Positions 16,331-24,308 of a stretch of DNA of 64,000 bases are shown here, one piece after another (position 1 is the stretch's first letter; every line of letters begins with the position of its first letter). The notes under the pieces are model-generated. The model searched no databases. It worked only from the letters and a program-made list of their open reading frames with translations, and was not told the origin of the DNA. Source of the DNA: Lachnospiraceae bacterium (GTDB taxonomy: Bacteria; Bacillota; Clostridia; Lachnospirales; Lachnospiraceae). A program made the position numbers and the translations under genes. The stretch lies in NCBI GenBank assembly GCA_015057505.1, contig SVEG01000004.1, forward strand, positions 62,001-126,000, given 5' to 3'.

Positions 16331-16636
16331 TTATTCTGTATAAGACACACTTTTTATCTTGCCATACTTACTGATATAAACTCTGAATTGTGGCAAAATG
16401 GCATAATCTTCTTTGTAAAACTCAACACACCAATTACCGGAAGACAAAATCTGTGCATCTATTTTAGCGTAATCATTCCCATACTTATCTGTTGCAATTT
16501 GAAATGCTTGGGACTGCGTAATCGTAGTTCTGCCAAAACTAATGTCTATTTTATTATTATATATTAAAATACAAAAAACGATAATTAATATTATAAAAAT
16601 AATAATTGGAATAATGAACTTTAGATTCTTTTTCAT
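16331..16636 (-). CDS. small membrane-anchored protein, PepSY-like fold possible
   Basis: A 101-residue protein with one N-terminal membrane helix (residues about 7-27, almost all Ile/Leu/Phe) and an extracytoplasmic domain. That domain (SQAFQIATDKYGNDYAKIDAQ ... GNWCVEFYKED ... FRVYISKYGKIKSVSY) follows the helix-strand-strand pattern of PepSY-like peptidase-propeptide domains. This is a weak structural guess. A ribosome binding site AGGAG precedes the ATG. It is the last gene of a minus-strand accessory block. Confidence 0.65.
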   Translation of the reverse strand: MKKNLKFIIPIIIFIILIIVFCILIYNNKIDISFGRTTITQSQAFQIATDKYGNDYAKIDAQILSSGNWCVEFYKEDYAILPQFRVYISKYGKIKSVSYTE

Positions 16637-16686
16637 ATTATTATACTCCTAAGGTATAAAACCTATTTTGTAAAGAGTTTTCAATT

Positions 16687-17313
16687 TTACCATTCATTCA
16701 AATGAATTCTATCTTCTACAACATAATTTTTTTGTTCATTATATATTGCATCATCTTTCGGTTTTCCTATTGCAATATAACAAGGCATCATATATTCCTC
16801 AGGAAATTTCAAAATACTTCTTACATATTCCTGTTCATCTCCTAGTGGAATACGTAATGCATAAGCATATTTTTCAGCAGTGATTGCTAAAAAGATATTC
16901 TCTATACAACACCATATTGATGCAAATGCATTAAGAGCAGACAAATCTTTAGGCTTCAGTAAATCTCTTTTTTGTTTAAACAGAGGAATCAAAATACAAC
17001 TCGCATCTGATAACATTTGATATTGTTTAGGAATCGCATCAATATACATTTTTTGTTGACACTCGTCATTTAATTTCCAAGATTTCATTATAAAATTCAA
17101 TCTCTTTTCGGATACCGTTTTAGGGATTTTTTTAATTAGCTTTTTTACTACATCTTTATCCTTTACAATTATAAAATGCCAATCTCTCATATGATCATTT
17201 GTTGGTGATTTCATTCCAGCATCAATAATCCTATTAATAACTTCCATATCAATGGTATCTTCCTGAAAATCTCTTATTGTTCTTCTTGCATTTATGACAT
17301 CGTAGAATTTCAT
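16687..17313 (-). CDS. nitroreductase family protein
   Basis: A 208-residue FMN-dependent nitroreductase-fold protein. The N-terminus FYDVINARRTIRDFQEDTIDMEVINRIIDAGMKSPTNDHMRDWHFIIV carries the family's RRTIRxF phosphate-binding start and the SPTN...W block. The C-terminal PLGDEQEYVRSILKFPEEYMMPCYIAIGKPKDD is also typical. Such enzymes reduce nitro compounds, quinones or flavins with NAD(P)H; the natural substrate here is unknown. Its AT-rich codon use resembles its accessory neighbours rather than the housekeeping genes. Confidence 0.9.
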   Translation of the reverse strand: MKFYDVINARRTIRDFQEDTIDMEVINRIIDAGMKSPTNDHMRDWHFIIVKDKDVVKKLIKKIPKTVSEKRLNFIMKSWKLNDECQQKMYIDAIPKQYQMLSDASCILIPLFKQKRDLLKPKDLSALNAFASIWCCIENIFLAITAEKYAYALRIPLGDEQEYVRSILKFPEEYMMPCYIAIGKPKDDAIYNEQKNYVVEDRIHLNEW

Positions 17314-17363
17314 TCTTACATCTCCAAAAATTAAATTATATAATGTTCCTATTTCAATCAGTA

Positions 17364-17783
17364 CTATTCATATCTACCTGTTATTTCAAGTGTATTTCCG
17401 TCCGGATCAATAATATTAAAATACCAATACGGCATATGTACATTAACATACATTAAATCAGAAACCTCGCCTATATTCTCTTTTTTTAAACGTTCATATT
17501 CCTCTTTTAAGTCATCAACCTCAAAATTAAAAACAACCAGATTATTTTTCGGAGCACCTGTATCTTTATAAAAATCATCTATATAAGCTTGATTAAATCT
17601 TTCATTTGCCTCTTTGCCTATTATTTTAGCATCATAATCTTTATTATACAGAGCAATTTTATTGCTAAATTGTATCCATCTGTCATCATTTGCTTTTAGT
17701 GGTTTTTCTTGCAACAATTTACTATAAAACTCTATAGACTTCTTTATGTCACTAACAAAAATATAAGTTGTCCCAAGTACCAT
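17364..17783 (-). CDS. VOC (glyoxalase/bleomycin-resistance) family protein
   Basis: A 139-residue vicinal-oxygen-chelate fold protein with the two beta-alpha-beta-beta-beta modules. The first runs from TTYIFVSDIKKSIEFYSKLL, the second ends in WYFNIIDPDGNTLEITGRY, where the Glu is the usual metal ligand. The family covers glyoxalase I, dioxygenases and antibiotic-binding proteins; nothing here picks one. The ATG has CGGAGG. It is co-oriented with the nitroreductase and GyrI-like genes with short gaps, so the three may form a small stress or xenobiotic operon. Confidence 0.9.
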   Translation of the reverse strand: MVLGTTYIFVSDIKKSIEFYSKLLQEKPLKANDDRWIQFSNKIALYNKDYDAKIIGKEANERFNQAYIDDFYKDTGAPKNNLVVFNFEVDDLKEEYERLKKENIGEVSDLMYVNVHMPYWYFNIIDPDGNTLEITGRYE

Positions 17784-17805
17784 AGTTACCTCCGCAAATT
17801 AAAAT

Positions 17806-18288
17806 CTATACAATTGAAATTCCATAATCCAGAATAACATTCCCGTTCTCATCCGGTGTTGTAAATCTTGGACAATTATATCTTTCGAAGCACCAATCAT
17901 CTTCTTTACGCTTCAAGCCTTGAGTTTTCAACTCTTCCAAACACATGTTGTGAGTATCCATGGTGAAAAAATCTGCGCTATTTTCTTTATCATACAAATA
18001 GCATACAGCATAATCCAATGGTTCTATATCAACATACTCAAATCCTTCAGGAACTTCTGTATCTAAAGGAAAAAACATACCGATCCATCGTTCCGGCATA
18101 CCGTTTACAATATGTACAGCACCAATATAAGCATCTCCGTTAAACGAAATACACTGAAGTGACTCCAAAGTTTCGAACCAATTATTTGCCCACCATTCGT
18201 CCCAGTTTGCTCTACCTTCATATTTCTTGCCGATAAATCGTGTTGCTGGACAACTCTCTTTCTTTATTTCTAAAATTTTTACAGACAT
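17806..18288 (-). CDS. GyrI-like / AraC effector-binding domain protein
   Basis: A 160-residue stand-alone small-molecule-binding domain of the GyrI/Rob type. It begins CPATRFIGKKYEGRANWDEWWANNWFETLE, and continues with YIGAVHIVNGMPERWIGMFFPLDTEVPEGFEYVDIEPLDYAVCYLYD. The conserved Glu/Trp pattern that lines the ligand pocket in this fold is present. There is no DNA-binding domain attached, as in SbmC/GyrI proteins. These can bind or hydrolyse toxic compounds. It is the first gene of the block and has GGAGGG before the ATG. Confidence 0.82.
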   Translation of the reverse strand: MSVKILEIKKESCPATRFIGKKYEGRANWDEWWANNWFETLESLQCISFNGDAYIGAVHIVNGMPERWIGMFFPLDTEVPEGFEYVDIEPLDYAVCYLYDKENSADFFTMDTHNMCLEELKTQGLKRKEDDWCFERYNCPRFTTPDENGNVILDYGISIV

Positions 18289-18366
18289 TATAATCCCTCC
18301 ATAAATTAATATTTTAAAACGCTTCTGTAAAGTTCCCCATTAAGAATCTCCTTGTATTTTATTACA

Positions 18367-18392
18367 AAGGGAACCTCAGCAGAGATTCCCTT
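18367..18392 (-). terminator. terminator of the LysM gene
   Basis: AAGGGAA (18367-18373) pairs with TTCCCTT (18386-18392) around an inner CTC-AGCA-GAG stem. It lies 70 bp after the LysM gene on the minus strand and has TTTGTAAT as a modest tail. Confidence 0.65.
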
Positions 18393-18459
18393 CCATCTTA
18401 AACTATCTATATATTAACATACTACCCTTGTATCTGCCACAACAAAAATACAACTATAC

Positions 18460-18891
18460 TTACTTCTGTGCCACTACTGTAAGTGTATATCCTGCCATAA
18501 TGGTATCGCCTGATATATGATTAAGTCTCTTAATATCCTTAATGTAATCATTAATATCTTCATAATCTGCCGGCATGTACTCCTGAGCGATTGACCAAAG
18601 GCTGTCGCCCTCTTCTACCATGATCTGTGTATAATACTTCTCAACAACTGTATCAGTATCCTTAGCATATGTAGTAAAGAAAACTGTTCCCATAACAGCA
18701 AGTAATACAACGATTACCAATGCAATCATAATATTAGTCTTAACGCGGCGTGCACGTCTTCTGCGAATTGCAGCACGCTTTCTTGCAGCGTTACGCTGTG
18801 AGTTGCGTCTGATAACGTCATAACTTATTGTATCGTAGCTTATTGTATTATAATTTAATGTACCCATATTGATATCTTTAGTAGCAACCAT
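18460..18891 (-). CDS. yneA: LysM-domain membrane protein, YneA-like division inhibitor
   Basis: A 143-residue protein with a basic cytoplasmic N-terminus (NSQRNAARKRAAIRRRRARR), one membrane helix (about residues 55-77), and an extracellular LysM domain (YTQIMVEEGDSLWSIAQEY ... YTLTVVAQK). In Bacillus, YneA is transcribed divergently from lexA, is induced by DNA damage and delays division. This gene has the same place, the same domain order and shared SOS boxes. I chose ATG 18891 for its AAAGGCGGTG site; an in-frame ATG at 18930 lies inside a SOS box. Confidence 0.75.
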   Translation of the reverse strand: MVATKDINMGTLNYNTISYDTISYDVIRRNSQRNAARKRAAIRRRRARRVKTNIMIALVIVVLLAVMGTVFFTTYAKDTDTVVEKYYTQIMVEEGDSLWSIAQEYMPADYEDINDYIKDIKRLNHISGDTIMAGYTLTVVAQK

Positions 18892-18924
18892 ATTATGCAC
18901 CGCCTTTATAGTTTCTTGCCGAAA

Positions 18925-19008
18925 GAACATTTGTTCTTTTCTTTATAATAGCAAACAGTTGTTCGGTTGTCAATAGTTTTTCGAACAAATTTTCGAAAAC
19001 ATTTGTTT
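18925..19008. promoter_or_regulatory. cluster of four LexA (SOS) box-like sites
   Basis: Against the Gram-positive core GAAC-N4-GTTC: 18925-18936 GAACATTTGTTC is perfect, 18953-18964 AAACAGTTGTTC has one change, 18983-18994 GAACAAATTTTC has one, 18997-19008 AAACATTTGTTT has two but is a perfect palindrome. They cover both divergent promoters and overlap the lexA -35 box, so LexA should repress itself and the yneA-like gene. Confidence 0.85.
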
Positions 19009-19035
19009 GCATTTTTAGATTTACTGTGTTATAAT
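19007..19035 (+). promoter_or_regulatory. lexA promoter
   Basis: TTGCAT (19007-19012), 17 bp, TATAAT (19030-19035) with an extended TG. Its -35 box overlaps the last SOS box. Confidence 0.85.
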
Positions 19036-19064
19036 CGTTTTAGAAAACATTTGGAGGGATACAT

Positions 19065-19685
19065 ATGAGTACCGGAAAACTTAGTGCCAAGCAGGCTGAG
19101 ATATTAGAATTTATGAAGAGCGAGATTTTAAAGAAAGGCTATCCGCCGACCGTTCGTGATATATGTGAAGCAGTTAATCTTAAATCCACATCTTCCGTTC
19201 ACTCTCATTTGGAGACACTTGAGAAGAACGGTTACATAAGGCGAGATCCTACGAAGCCTCGTGCTATTGAGATACTTGATGAGAATTTTTATAATACACG
19301 CTGTGAAGTTGCTACTGTTCCGGTTGTTGGTCGTGTAGCTGCCGGTGAACCCATCCTTGCTGTTGAGAATGTTGATTCCTACTTCCCTATTCCGACGGAT
19401 ATGCTTTCCAACAGAGAGACATTTATCCTTGTTGTTAAAGGCGAGAGCATGATTAATATGGGTATTTACGACGGTGACTATATTGTTGTTGAACAGTGTA
19501 ATACAGCGAATAACGGTGACGTAGTTGTAGCTTTGGTTGATGATTCTGCTACTGTTAAGAGATTTTATAAGGAGAACGGTCACTACCGTTTACAGCCCGA
19601 GAATGATTATATGGATCCGATTATCGTTAATCATGTTGAGATTCTTGGTAAAGTGACAGGTTTATATCGTAAAAATATTATGTAA
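19065..19685 (+). CDS. lexA: LexA repressor
   Basis: A 206-residue SOS repressor-protease. The N-terminal winged helix (residues about 5-70; [22 protein letters not shown]) binds SOS boxes. The cleavage site is Ala93-Gly94 in VAAGEP. The catalytic dyad is Ser128 (KGESMI) and Lys165 (ATVKRF). RecA filaments on damaged DNA trigger self-cleavage. All required residues are intact. A GGAGGG site precedes the ATG. It is transcribed away from the yneA-like gene and regulated by the shared box cluster. Confidence 0.97.
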   Translation: MSTGKLSAKQAEILEFMKSEILKKGYPPTVRDICEAVNLKSTSSVHSHLETLEKNGYIRRDPTKPRAIEILDENFYNTRCEVATVPVVGRVAAGEPILAVENVDSYFPIPTDMLSNRETFILVVKGESMINMGIYDGDYIVVEQCNTANNGDVVVALVDDSATVKRFYKENGHYRLQPENDYMDPIIVNHVEILGKVTGLYRKNIM

Positions 19686-19692
19686 GAATTTT

Positions 19693-19729
19693 AAAAGTCC
19701 GCGGAGAATTCACTCTGTGGACTTTTTTT
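19693..19729. terminator. bidirectional terminator between lexA and the GNAT gene
   Basis: A 14-bp stem with two G-U pairs (19693-19706 with 19713-19726) followed by T to 19729. It serves convergent lexA and GNAT genes. Confidence 0.85.
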
Positions 19730-19731
19730 AA

Positions 19732-20505
19732 TCATTTATTCATCCCATCTACCATTTCGGCAGATTTAACTGTCATTTCAACCCATTCCGGGCGAAAACC
19801 GCTTTTAATTGCATTTCTTGCAGACTTGACATTTGACCATGCACAGCAATAGAACGGAACTTTGCCTCTTTCTAATATTTCTACTGCTAATCTGCTTGTT
19901 AATGCTGATGCAATTCCCTGTCTTCTGTATTCCGGAAGTACATCCACGCCGATTTGCCACATAGTGTTGCAATCTGCCGAGCATGCTGCAAGGCCGATGA
20001 GTTTTCCTTCATGATACGCTCCAACGCCAAGAACATCTAACTCCTTACGGTCTTCACACAATGCGTTGCTCCACTCTGCTGTATATAATTCTGTAAAATC
20101 CTGTGCATCCATAATTTTCATTTCATATTCACACGACAATGGCTTAAGTACTGTCACATCCGGCAAAAAATATTCTGCCATAAAACATACACGAAAACCG
20201 TGCTTCTGAAACGCATCATTTAAAACATGCATATTTGGTGTTTCAAAGCAATGTGCGGTAGAATATTTACTTATATAGCCTGCTACAATATCCCTATATT
20301 CTTCTGAAATAGTTGCAACAATATTGTTTCCATAAGAAATCAAATTGCAAACATGAGGCAATTTTAGGTATCTTCTTGCCAATGCATTTTCTTTTGAAAC
20401 AGCGATTACATTCTCATCCTTAAGAAAATCTTCTGCGCTACAGTTTGCATCTATTGCAGATTGCTCCAAAGCGATTTGTTTTATCATGCTGTTTGTTAGT
20501 TCCAT
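19732..20505 (-). CDS. GNAT family N-acetyltransferase
   Basis: A 257-residue protein. The C-terminal half (about residues 150-240) is a GNAT domain; the acetyl-CoA loop is in VLPEYRRQGIASALTSRL (Q/RxxGxG/A form), followed by VPFYCCAWSNVKSARNAIKSGFRP. The N-terminal 140 residues resemble a second, degenerate GNAT-like unit seen in two-domain members. Substrate unknown. Its upstream gap carries a striking palindrome pair, so it may be specifically regulated. Confidence 0.85.
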   Translation of the reverse strand: MELTNSMIKQIALEQSAIDANCSAEDFLKDENVIAVSKENALARRYLKLPHVCNLISYGNNIVATISEEYRDIVAGYISKYSTAHCFETPNMHVLNDAFQKHGFRVCFMAEYFLPDVTVLKPLSCEYEMKIMDAQDFTELYTAEWSNALCEDRKELDVLGVGAYHEGKLIGLAACSADCNTMWQIGVDVLPEYRRQGIASALTSRLAVEILERGKVPFYCCAWSNVKSARNAIKSGFRPEWVEMTVKSAEMVDGMNK

Positions 20506-20577
20506 TTATGTATCACCTACTATTCTATTTAATACATATTATTATTTACAATATTTTACAGGCAAAAAGCAATAAAG

Positions 20578-20640
20578 TTGACATAAATTAATTATGTCAA
20601 TCAAAACTATACGTTGGTAAACATAATTATTTTATGTCAA
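20578..20640. promoter_or_regulatory. two palindromic operator-like sites upstream of the GNAT gene
   Basis: Site A is TTGACATAA-N5-TTATGTCAA (20578-20600), with perfect 9-bp arms. Site B (20618-20640) keeps the right arm TTATGTCAA exactly and ACATAA of the left arm, again with N5. The centres are 40 bp apart, on the same face of the helix. The only gene start they can serve is the minus-strand GNAT gene. Confidence 0.6.
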
Positions 20641-20665
20641 CTCATATTCCGAAAACACCATTTTT

Positions 20666-21013
20666 TTACAGTTCAGAAACTTCTACGCTCTTACCATCTC
20701 TCCAGATTCTCTCCAAATCATAAAAAAGTCTGTCTTCTGCATTAAAGATATGCACGATAATATCGTTATAATCAAGAAGAATCCAATTAGCTGTTTGATA
20801 GCCTTCAATCTGCTTGCAATCAACGCCTCTTTTACCGAGTTCTTCCTGTACATTATCTGCAAGTGCCTGTACCTGATTTCTATTGTTACCGCTTGCGATG
20901 ATAAAATAATCAGCAATTACGGAAACCTTTGAAATATCTATAATTTTAATATCTTCCGCCTTCTTGTCTTCTATTGCAAGATGAGCGATTTTTGCCATTT
21001 CCTGTGAAGTCAT
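20666..21013 (-). CDS. rsfS: ribosome silencing factor RsfS
   Basis: A 115-residue RsfS/Iojap protein that binds L14 and blocks subunit joining under starvation. The text MAKIAHLAIEDKKAEDIKIIDISKVSVIADYFIIASGNNRNQVQALADNV and NWILLDYNDIIVHIFNAEDRLFYDLERIW matches the family along its length. ATG 21013 follows AAGGAGG, which overlaps the end of yqeK; longer frames extend into yqeK. The nadD-yqeK-rsfS order is conserved in Firmicutes. Confidence 0.95.
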   Translation of the reverse strand: MTSQEMAKIAHLAIEDKKAEDIKIIDISKVSVIADYFIIASGNNRNQVQALADNVQEELGKRGVDCKQIEGYQTANWILLDYNDIIVHIFNAEDRLFYDLERIWRDGKSVEVSEL

Positions 21014-21014
21014 G

Positions 21015-21617
21015 TTACATTTCCTCCTTATTATCACGTTCTTTAAATATTGCTTTATAATACTCAAATGCTGCTTTTGTTGTCTGGTCAACCGCAAAAG
21101 GATTCGTTGTATAAAGATATAACAAAGTATCTCTAAGAATATAGAAAACTGCAGCATCTATATCCGTATAAGCGATCTTTCTTATTTTATCCAGGTTAGG
21201 CGCCTGAGTTCTGCCCGGCTCAATATAATCCGCAACAAATACGATTTTCTCCATAAGTGTCATATCCGGCTTACCCGTTGTATGCCATCTGATAGCGCTT
21301 AAGATTTCTTCATCATCTATACCATATTCTGTTTTCGCAAGAAACTCGCCAAGTTTCGCATGCAAAAGATGCGGGTTTTTCTCTTCAACCTCTGTTAATT
21401 CAATGTTATTCTCATGACACATACGAAGCTGTTCTTCCTCTGAATATGCCTTGGCACAGTCATGTAAAACGCCTGCTATCTCTGTACGCTTAACATCAGC
21501 ACCAAAATTCATCGCAAGCGGTATTGTTGTACATGTAACGCCGACCGTATGCTGATAGCGATGCTTTGATAAAACTTTTTGAAGCTTATGTTCTAATTGT
21601 GTTCTGTCGTAAATCAT
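21015..21617 (-). CDS. yqeK: YqeK HD-domain hydrolase (symmetrical Ap4A hydrolase type)
   Basis: A 200-residue HD-superfamily phosphohydrolase. Motifs are HRYQHTVGV (first His), GVLHDCAKAYSEEE (HD), LLHAKLGEFLAKTEYG, and SAIRWHTTGKPDMTLMEKIVFVADYIEPGR (second His and final Asp). Family members split Ap4A to ADP. ATG 21617 has AGGAGATAC upstream. It sits between nadD and rsfS, 52 bp after nadD and next to rsfS, so the three are one operon. Confidence 0.93.
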   Translation of the reverse strand: MIYDRTQLEHKLQKVLSKHRYQHTVGVTCTTIPLAMNFGADVKRTEIAGVLHDCAKAYSEEEQLRMCHENNIELTEVEEKNPHLLHAKLGEFLAKTEYGIDDEEILSAIRWHTTGKPDMTLMEKIVFVADYIEPGRTQAPNLDKIRKIAYTDIDAAVFYILRDTLLYLYTTNPFAVDQTTKAAFEYYKAIFKERDNKEEM

Positions 21618-21668
21618 ACCGTATCTCCTAAAATTTAAACCTTTATAGCCATAAGTCAAACGACAATT

Positions 21669-22277
21669 CTAACTGTATAATTTATTATTATAAATGTATC
21701 TTTCAACATCTTTAGGCACCAGATATTTAATACTTTTTCCGGCATTAACCCTGTCTCTTATCACACTTGAAGAAATCTCGACAGCAGGAATCTTTAAAAG
21801 CCTGACATCTGCATTATAATTTTGCTTATAAAACTCCGCACGTTCCTTAAGCGCCACATCATCCACATCATCGCGCACTGCCGCAAGAACAACTGCCTGT
21901 GCGAAAATCCGCTCCGGATGATACCACTTGTCCATTGACATAAGCGCATCTCCGCCGACAATAAAATAATAATCGCAGTCTTCATTATTCTCTCTAAGAA
22001 GCTTTAATGTATCTGCCGTATAAATATATCCATCTCTTTCCTGTTCAAAAACAGAAAGCTTCAAATGCCTGTTATCGTCAATCGCAAGCTGAACCATAGT
22101 ATTGCGGTGCTCTTTTGAAGTTATCTCACCGGCACTTTTATGCGGCGGATTACCGCTTGGCATCAAAAGAACAACATCAAGCCCAAACTGGCTGTATGCA
22201 TTTTCTGCCAAAATAAGATGTCCGAGATGAACCGGATCAAAGGTTCCGCCAAGTATTCCTACTTTTTTCTTATCCAT
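21669..22277 (-). CDS. nadD: nicotinate-nucleotide adenylyltransferase NadD
   Basis: A 202-residue nucleotidyltransferase that joins nicotinate mononucleotide and ATP to form deamido-NAD, a late step of NAD synthesis. The GGTFDPVHLGH motif near the N-terminus and the ISSSVIRDRVNAGKSIKYLVP motif near the C-terminus are both intact. ATG 22277 follows AGGGAGGG; the longer in-frame start at 22313 lies inside yhbY. The yhbY-nadD-yqeK order is usual. Confidence 0.95.
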   Translation of the reverse strand: MDKKKVGILGGTFDPVHLGHLILAENAYSQFGLDVVLLMPSGNPPHKSAGEITSKEHRNTMVQLAIDDNRHLKLSVFEQERDGYIYTADTLKLLRENNEDCDYYFIVGGDALMSMDKWYHPERIFAQAVVLAAVRDDVDDVALKERAEFYKQNYNADVRLLKIPAVEISSSVIRDRVNAGKSIKYLVPKDVERYIYNNKLYS

Positions 22278-22296
22278 TGTCCGATTCCCTCCCTGT

Positions 22297-22605
22297 TTAC
22301 CACTTACGAACATTGTCTTTTTCAGCCTGCTTCTTTGCTTTTTCCTTATTTTCCTTATACAGAACTATCTTCTTGCCCATAACGTGAATTATCTCTGAAG
22401 ATGTTCTTTCTGCAAGCACCTGCGCGATTTCGACCGGGTCGTCCATGCAATTCTTAAGAACAGAAATCTTTATAAGTTCGCGCGCTTCCAAAGCTTCTCT
22501 GATTGCCTCAGTAAATTCAGGTGTAAGGCTTGCTTTTCCAACCTGAAAAATAGGATTCATTGTAGCTGCAAGGCTTCTAAAATGAGCTCGTTCTTTACTT
22601 GTCAT
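22297..22605 (-). CDS. yhbY: YhbY family RNA-binding (CRM) protein
   Basis: A 102-residue CRS1/YhbY domain protein. It starts MTSKERAHFRSLAATMNPIFQVGKASLTPEFTEAIREALEARELIKISVL, and the GKK RNA-binding loop region appears as VMGKKIVLYKEN. The domain associates with pre-50S ribosomal particles. The last 15 residues are a charged tail. It lies 11 bp after obg and before nadD. Confidence 0.94.
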   Translation of the reverse strand: MTSKERAHFRSLAATMNPIFQVGKASLTPEFTEAIREALEARELIKISVLKNCMDDPVEIAQVLAERTSSEIIHVMGKKIVLYKENKEKAKKQAEKDNVRKW

Positions 22606-22616
22606 TGTTTTCTCCT

Positions 22617-23900
22617 TTATTTATAATAGTCAAATTCAAAGCCATATATTCTTACTGTGTCGCCTTCTTCAATTCCAAGCGCTTCAAGTTCATCAAGAAT
22701 ACCGTTAGTTTTCATAAACTTCTGGAAGAAATCAAAGCCCTTCTCTGAATCAAGGTTGGTATAACCGAGCATTCTCTCGATACGAGGGCCTTCAACCACA
22801 AAGACACCTTCTTCTTCCATGTATACTGAATAAGGCTCGTTACCTGCTTCAAGAACCTCTGTAAAATATTCTCTCTCAAATACTACAGGCTCTGAATCTA
22901 AATCCTTAAGCATCTCTCTGACGCAATATAACAGCTCTTTAACGCCTTTTCCGCTTACAGCCGATATCGGGAACACCTTAATGCCTTGAGGCTCAAATTC
23001 GGCCTTTAAACGCGCTACAGTGTCATCCTCTTCGTCATATATCGCATCAATCTTATTAGCCGCGATAACCTGCGGAAGCTTTGTAAGCTTTTCGTTATAT
23101 AACATAAGCTCGTTATTTATCTTATTAATATCATCTACAGCATCTCTTCCTTCTGTCGAAGCCGCATCTACGATGTGAATAAGGACCTTGGTTCTTTCGA
23201 TGTGGCGAAGGAACTCATGACCGAGTCCTACACCCTCGCTTGCACCTTCGATAAGTCCCGGAATATCGGCAATTACAAATCCCTTGCCTTCTTCAAAATC
23301 AACAACTCCGAGATTAGGATTAAGTGTTGTAAAATGATAATTTGCAATCTTAGGTCTGGCATTAGTTACTCTCGATAAAAATGTGGATTTACCTACATTA
23401 GGGAAACCTACAAGGCCCACATCGGCAATTACCTTAAGTTCAAGATTAACCCATAATTCTTTGGCCGGCTGACCGGGCTGTGCATACTTTGGAACCTGCA
23501 TGGTTGCAGTTGCATAATGTCTGTTACCTTTACCGCCACGTCCGCCTTTTAAAATAATTTCTCGTTTATTATCTCCGGACATATCTGCAATTACTTTGCC
23601 ACTCTCTGCTTCTTTAATTACAGTGCCCTCCGGAACCTTTATAATCAAATCTTCGCCATCCTTACCGTGACAGTTACGCTTGCCACCTTCTTCACCGCTT
23701 GCGGCAACATATTTGGTAGTATGTCTGAAATCCGTAAGTGTATTAAGACCGAGATCCACTTCAAAAATAATATCGCCGCCACGACCGCCGTCTCCGCCGT
23801 CCGGGCCGCCTGCCGCAACAAACAATTCACGTCTGAAGCTTACGTGTCCATCTCCGCCTTTTCCTGATTTAATAAATATTTTTGCTCTGTCTGCGAACAT
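22617..23900 (-). CDS. obg: Obg GTPase
   Basis: A 427-residue Obg with three parts: the glycine-rich N-terminal fold (SGKGGDGHVSFRRE, GGPDGGDGGRGGD), the G domain (G1 GFPNVGKST, G3 DIPGLI, G4 NKID) and the C-terminal OCT domain (VFVVEGPRIERML). It acts in late 50S assembly and links GTP/ppGpp levels with growth and, in spore formers, with sporulation. ATG 23900 has GAGGTGG; the frame extends upstream without one. Placed behind rpmA as is usual. Confidence 0.97.
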   Translation of the reverse strand: MFADRAKIFIKSGKGGDGHVSFRRELFVAAGGPDGGDGGRGGDIIFEVDLGLNTLTDFRHTTKYVAASGEEGGKRNCHGKDGEDLIIKVPEGTVIKEAESGKVIADMSGDNKREIILKGGRGGKGNRHYATATMQVPKYAQPGQPAKELWVNLELKVIADVGLVGFPNVGKSTFLSRVTNARPKIANYHFTTLNPNLGVVDFEEGKGFVIADIPGLIEGASEGVGLGHEFLRHIERTKVLIHIVDAASTEGRDAVDDINKINNELMLYNEKLTKLPQVIAANKIDAIYDEEDDTVARLKAEFEPQGIKVFPISAVSGKGVKELLYCVREMLKDLDSEPVVFEREYFTEVLEAGNEPYSVYMEEEGVFVVEGPRIERMLGYTNLDSEKGFDFFQKFMKTNGILDELEALGIEEGDTVRIYGFEFDYYK

Positions 23901-23925
23901 ATATAGCCACCTCTTCACATAGGGT

Positions 23926-23955
23926 AAAAAAGAGGCTGTAGAACAGCCTCCTTTT
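23926..23955 (-). terminator. terminator between rpmA and obg
   Basis: GAGGCTGT (23932-23939) pairs with ACAGCCTC (23943-23950), loop AGA. Flanking A-runs on the left give TTTTTT on the minus strand. It should reduce read-through from the ribosomal genes into obg. Confidence 0.75.
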
Positions 23956-23979
23956 ATGTTTATTATTCACTGGAAACTA

Positions 23980-24011
23980 CGTTTCCAAAAAGTTTGCTTC
24001 GCAAACTCTTT
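23980..24011 (-). repeat. hairpin repeat after rpmA, similar to that at 767-801
   Basis: CGTTTCCAAAA is followed by AGTTTGC-TTC-GCAAACT and CTTT. The stem is 23991-23997 with 24001-24007. The same arrangement, with a different loop, stands behind the DUF378 gene. Confidence 0.55.
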
Positions 24012-24014
24012 AAG

Positions 24015-24305
24015 TTATTCGTTTGCTACCTTAGGATATACAGAAACCTGTTTCTTGTCTCTTCCTTTTCTCTCAAACTTAACAACACCATCAACTAAAG
24101 CAAATAATGTATCATCACCGCCGCGGCCAACGTTAATTCCGGGATGGATCTTTGTACCACGCTGTCTGTAAAGAATGTTACCTGCTTTTACAAACTGTCC
24201 GTCTGCTCTCTTGGCGCCAAGTCTCTTTGACTCAGAATCTCTACCGTTCTTTGTAGAACCAACACCCTTCTTATGAGCAAACAACTGAAGGTTCATCTTC
24301 AACAT
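24015..24305 (-). CDS. rpmA: 50S ribosomal protein L27 with cleavable N-terminus
   Basis: A 96-residue L27. The first nine residues, MLKMNLQLF, precede the mature start [15 protein letters not shown], whose N-terminal tail reaches the peptidyl-transferase centre. In Firmicutes this extension is removed by the protease Prp, encoded directly upstream here; the cut site after LQLF is kept. The C-terminal half is standard ([20 protein letters not shown]). The rplU-prp-rpmA order is the classic one. Confidence 0.97.
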   Translation of the reverse strand: MLKMNLQLFAHKKGVGSTKNGRDSESKRLGAKRADGQFVKAGNILYRQRGTKIHPGINVGRGGDDTLFALVDGVVKFERKGRDKKQVSVYPKVANE

Positions 24306-24308
24306 AAT

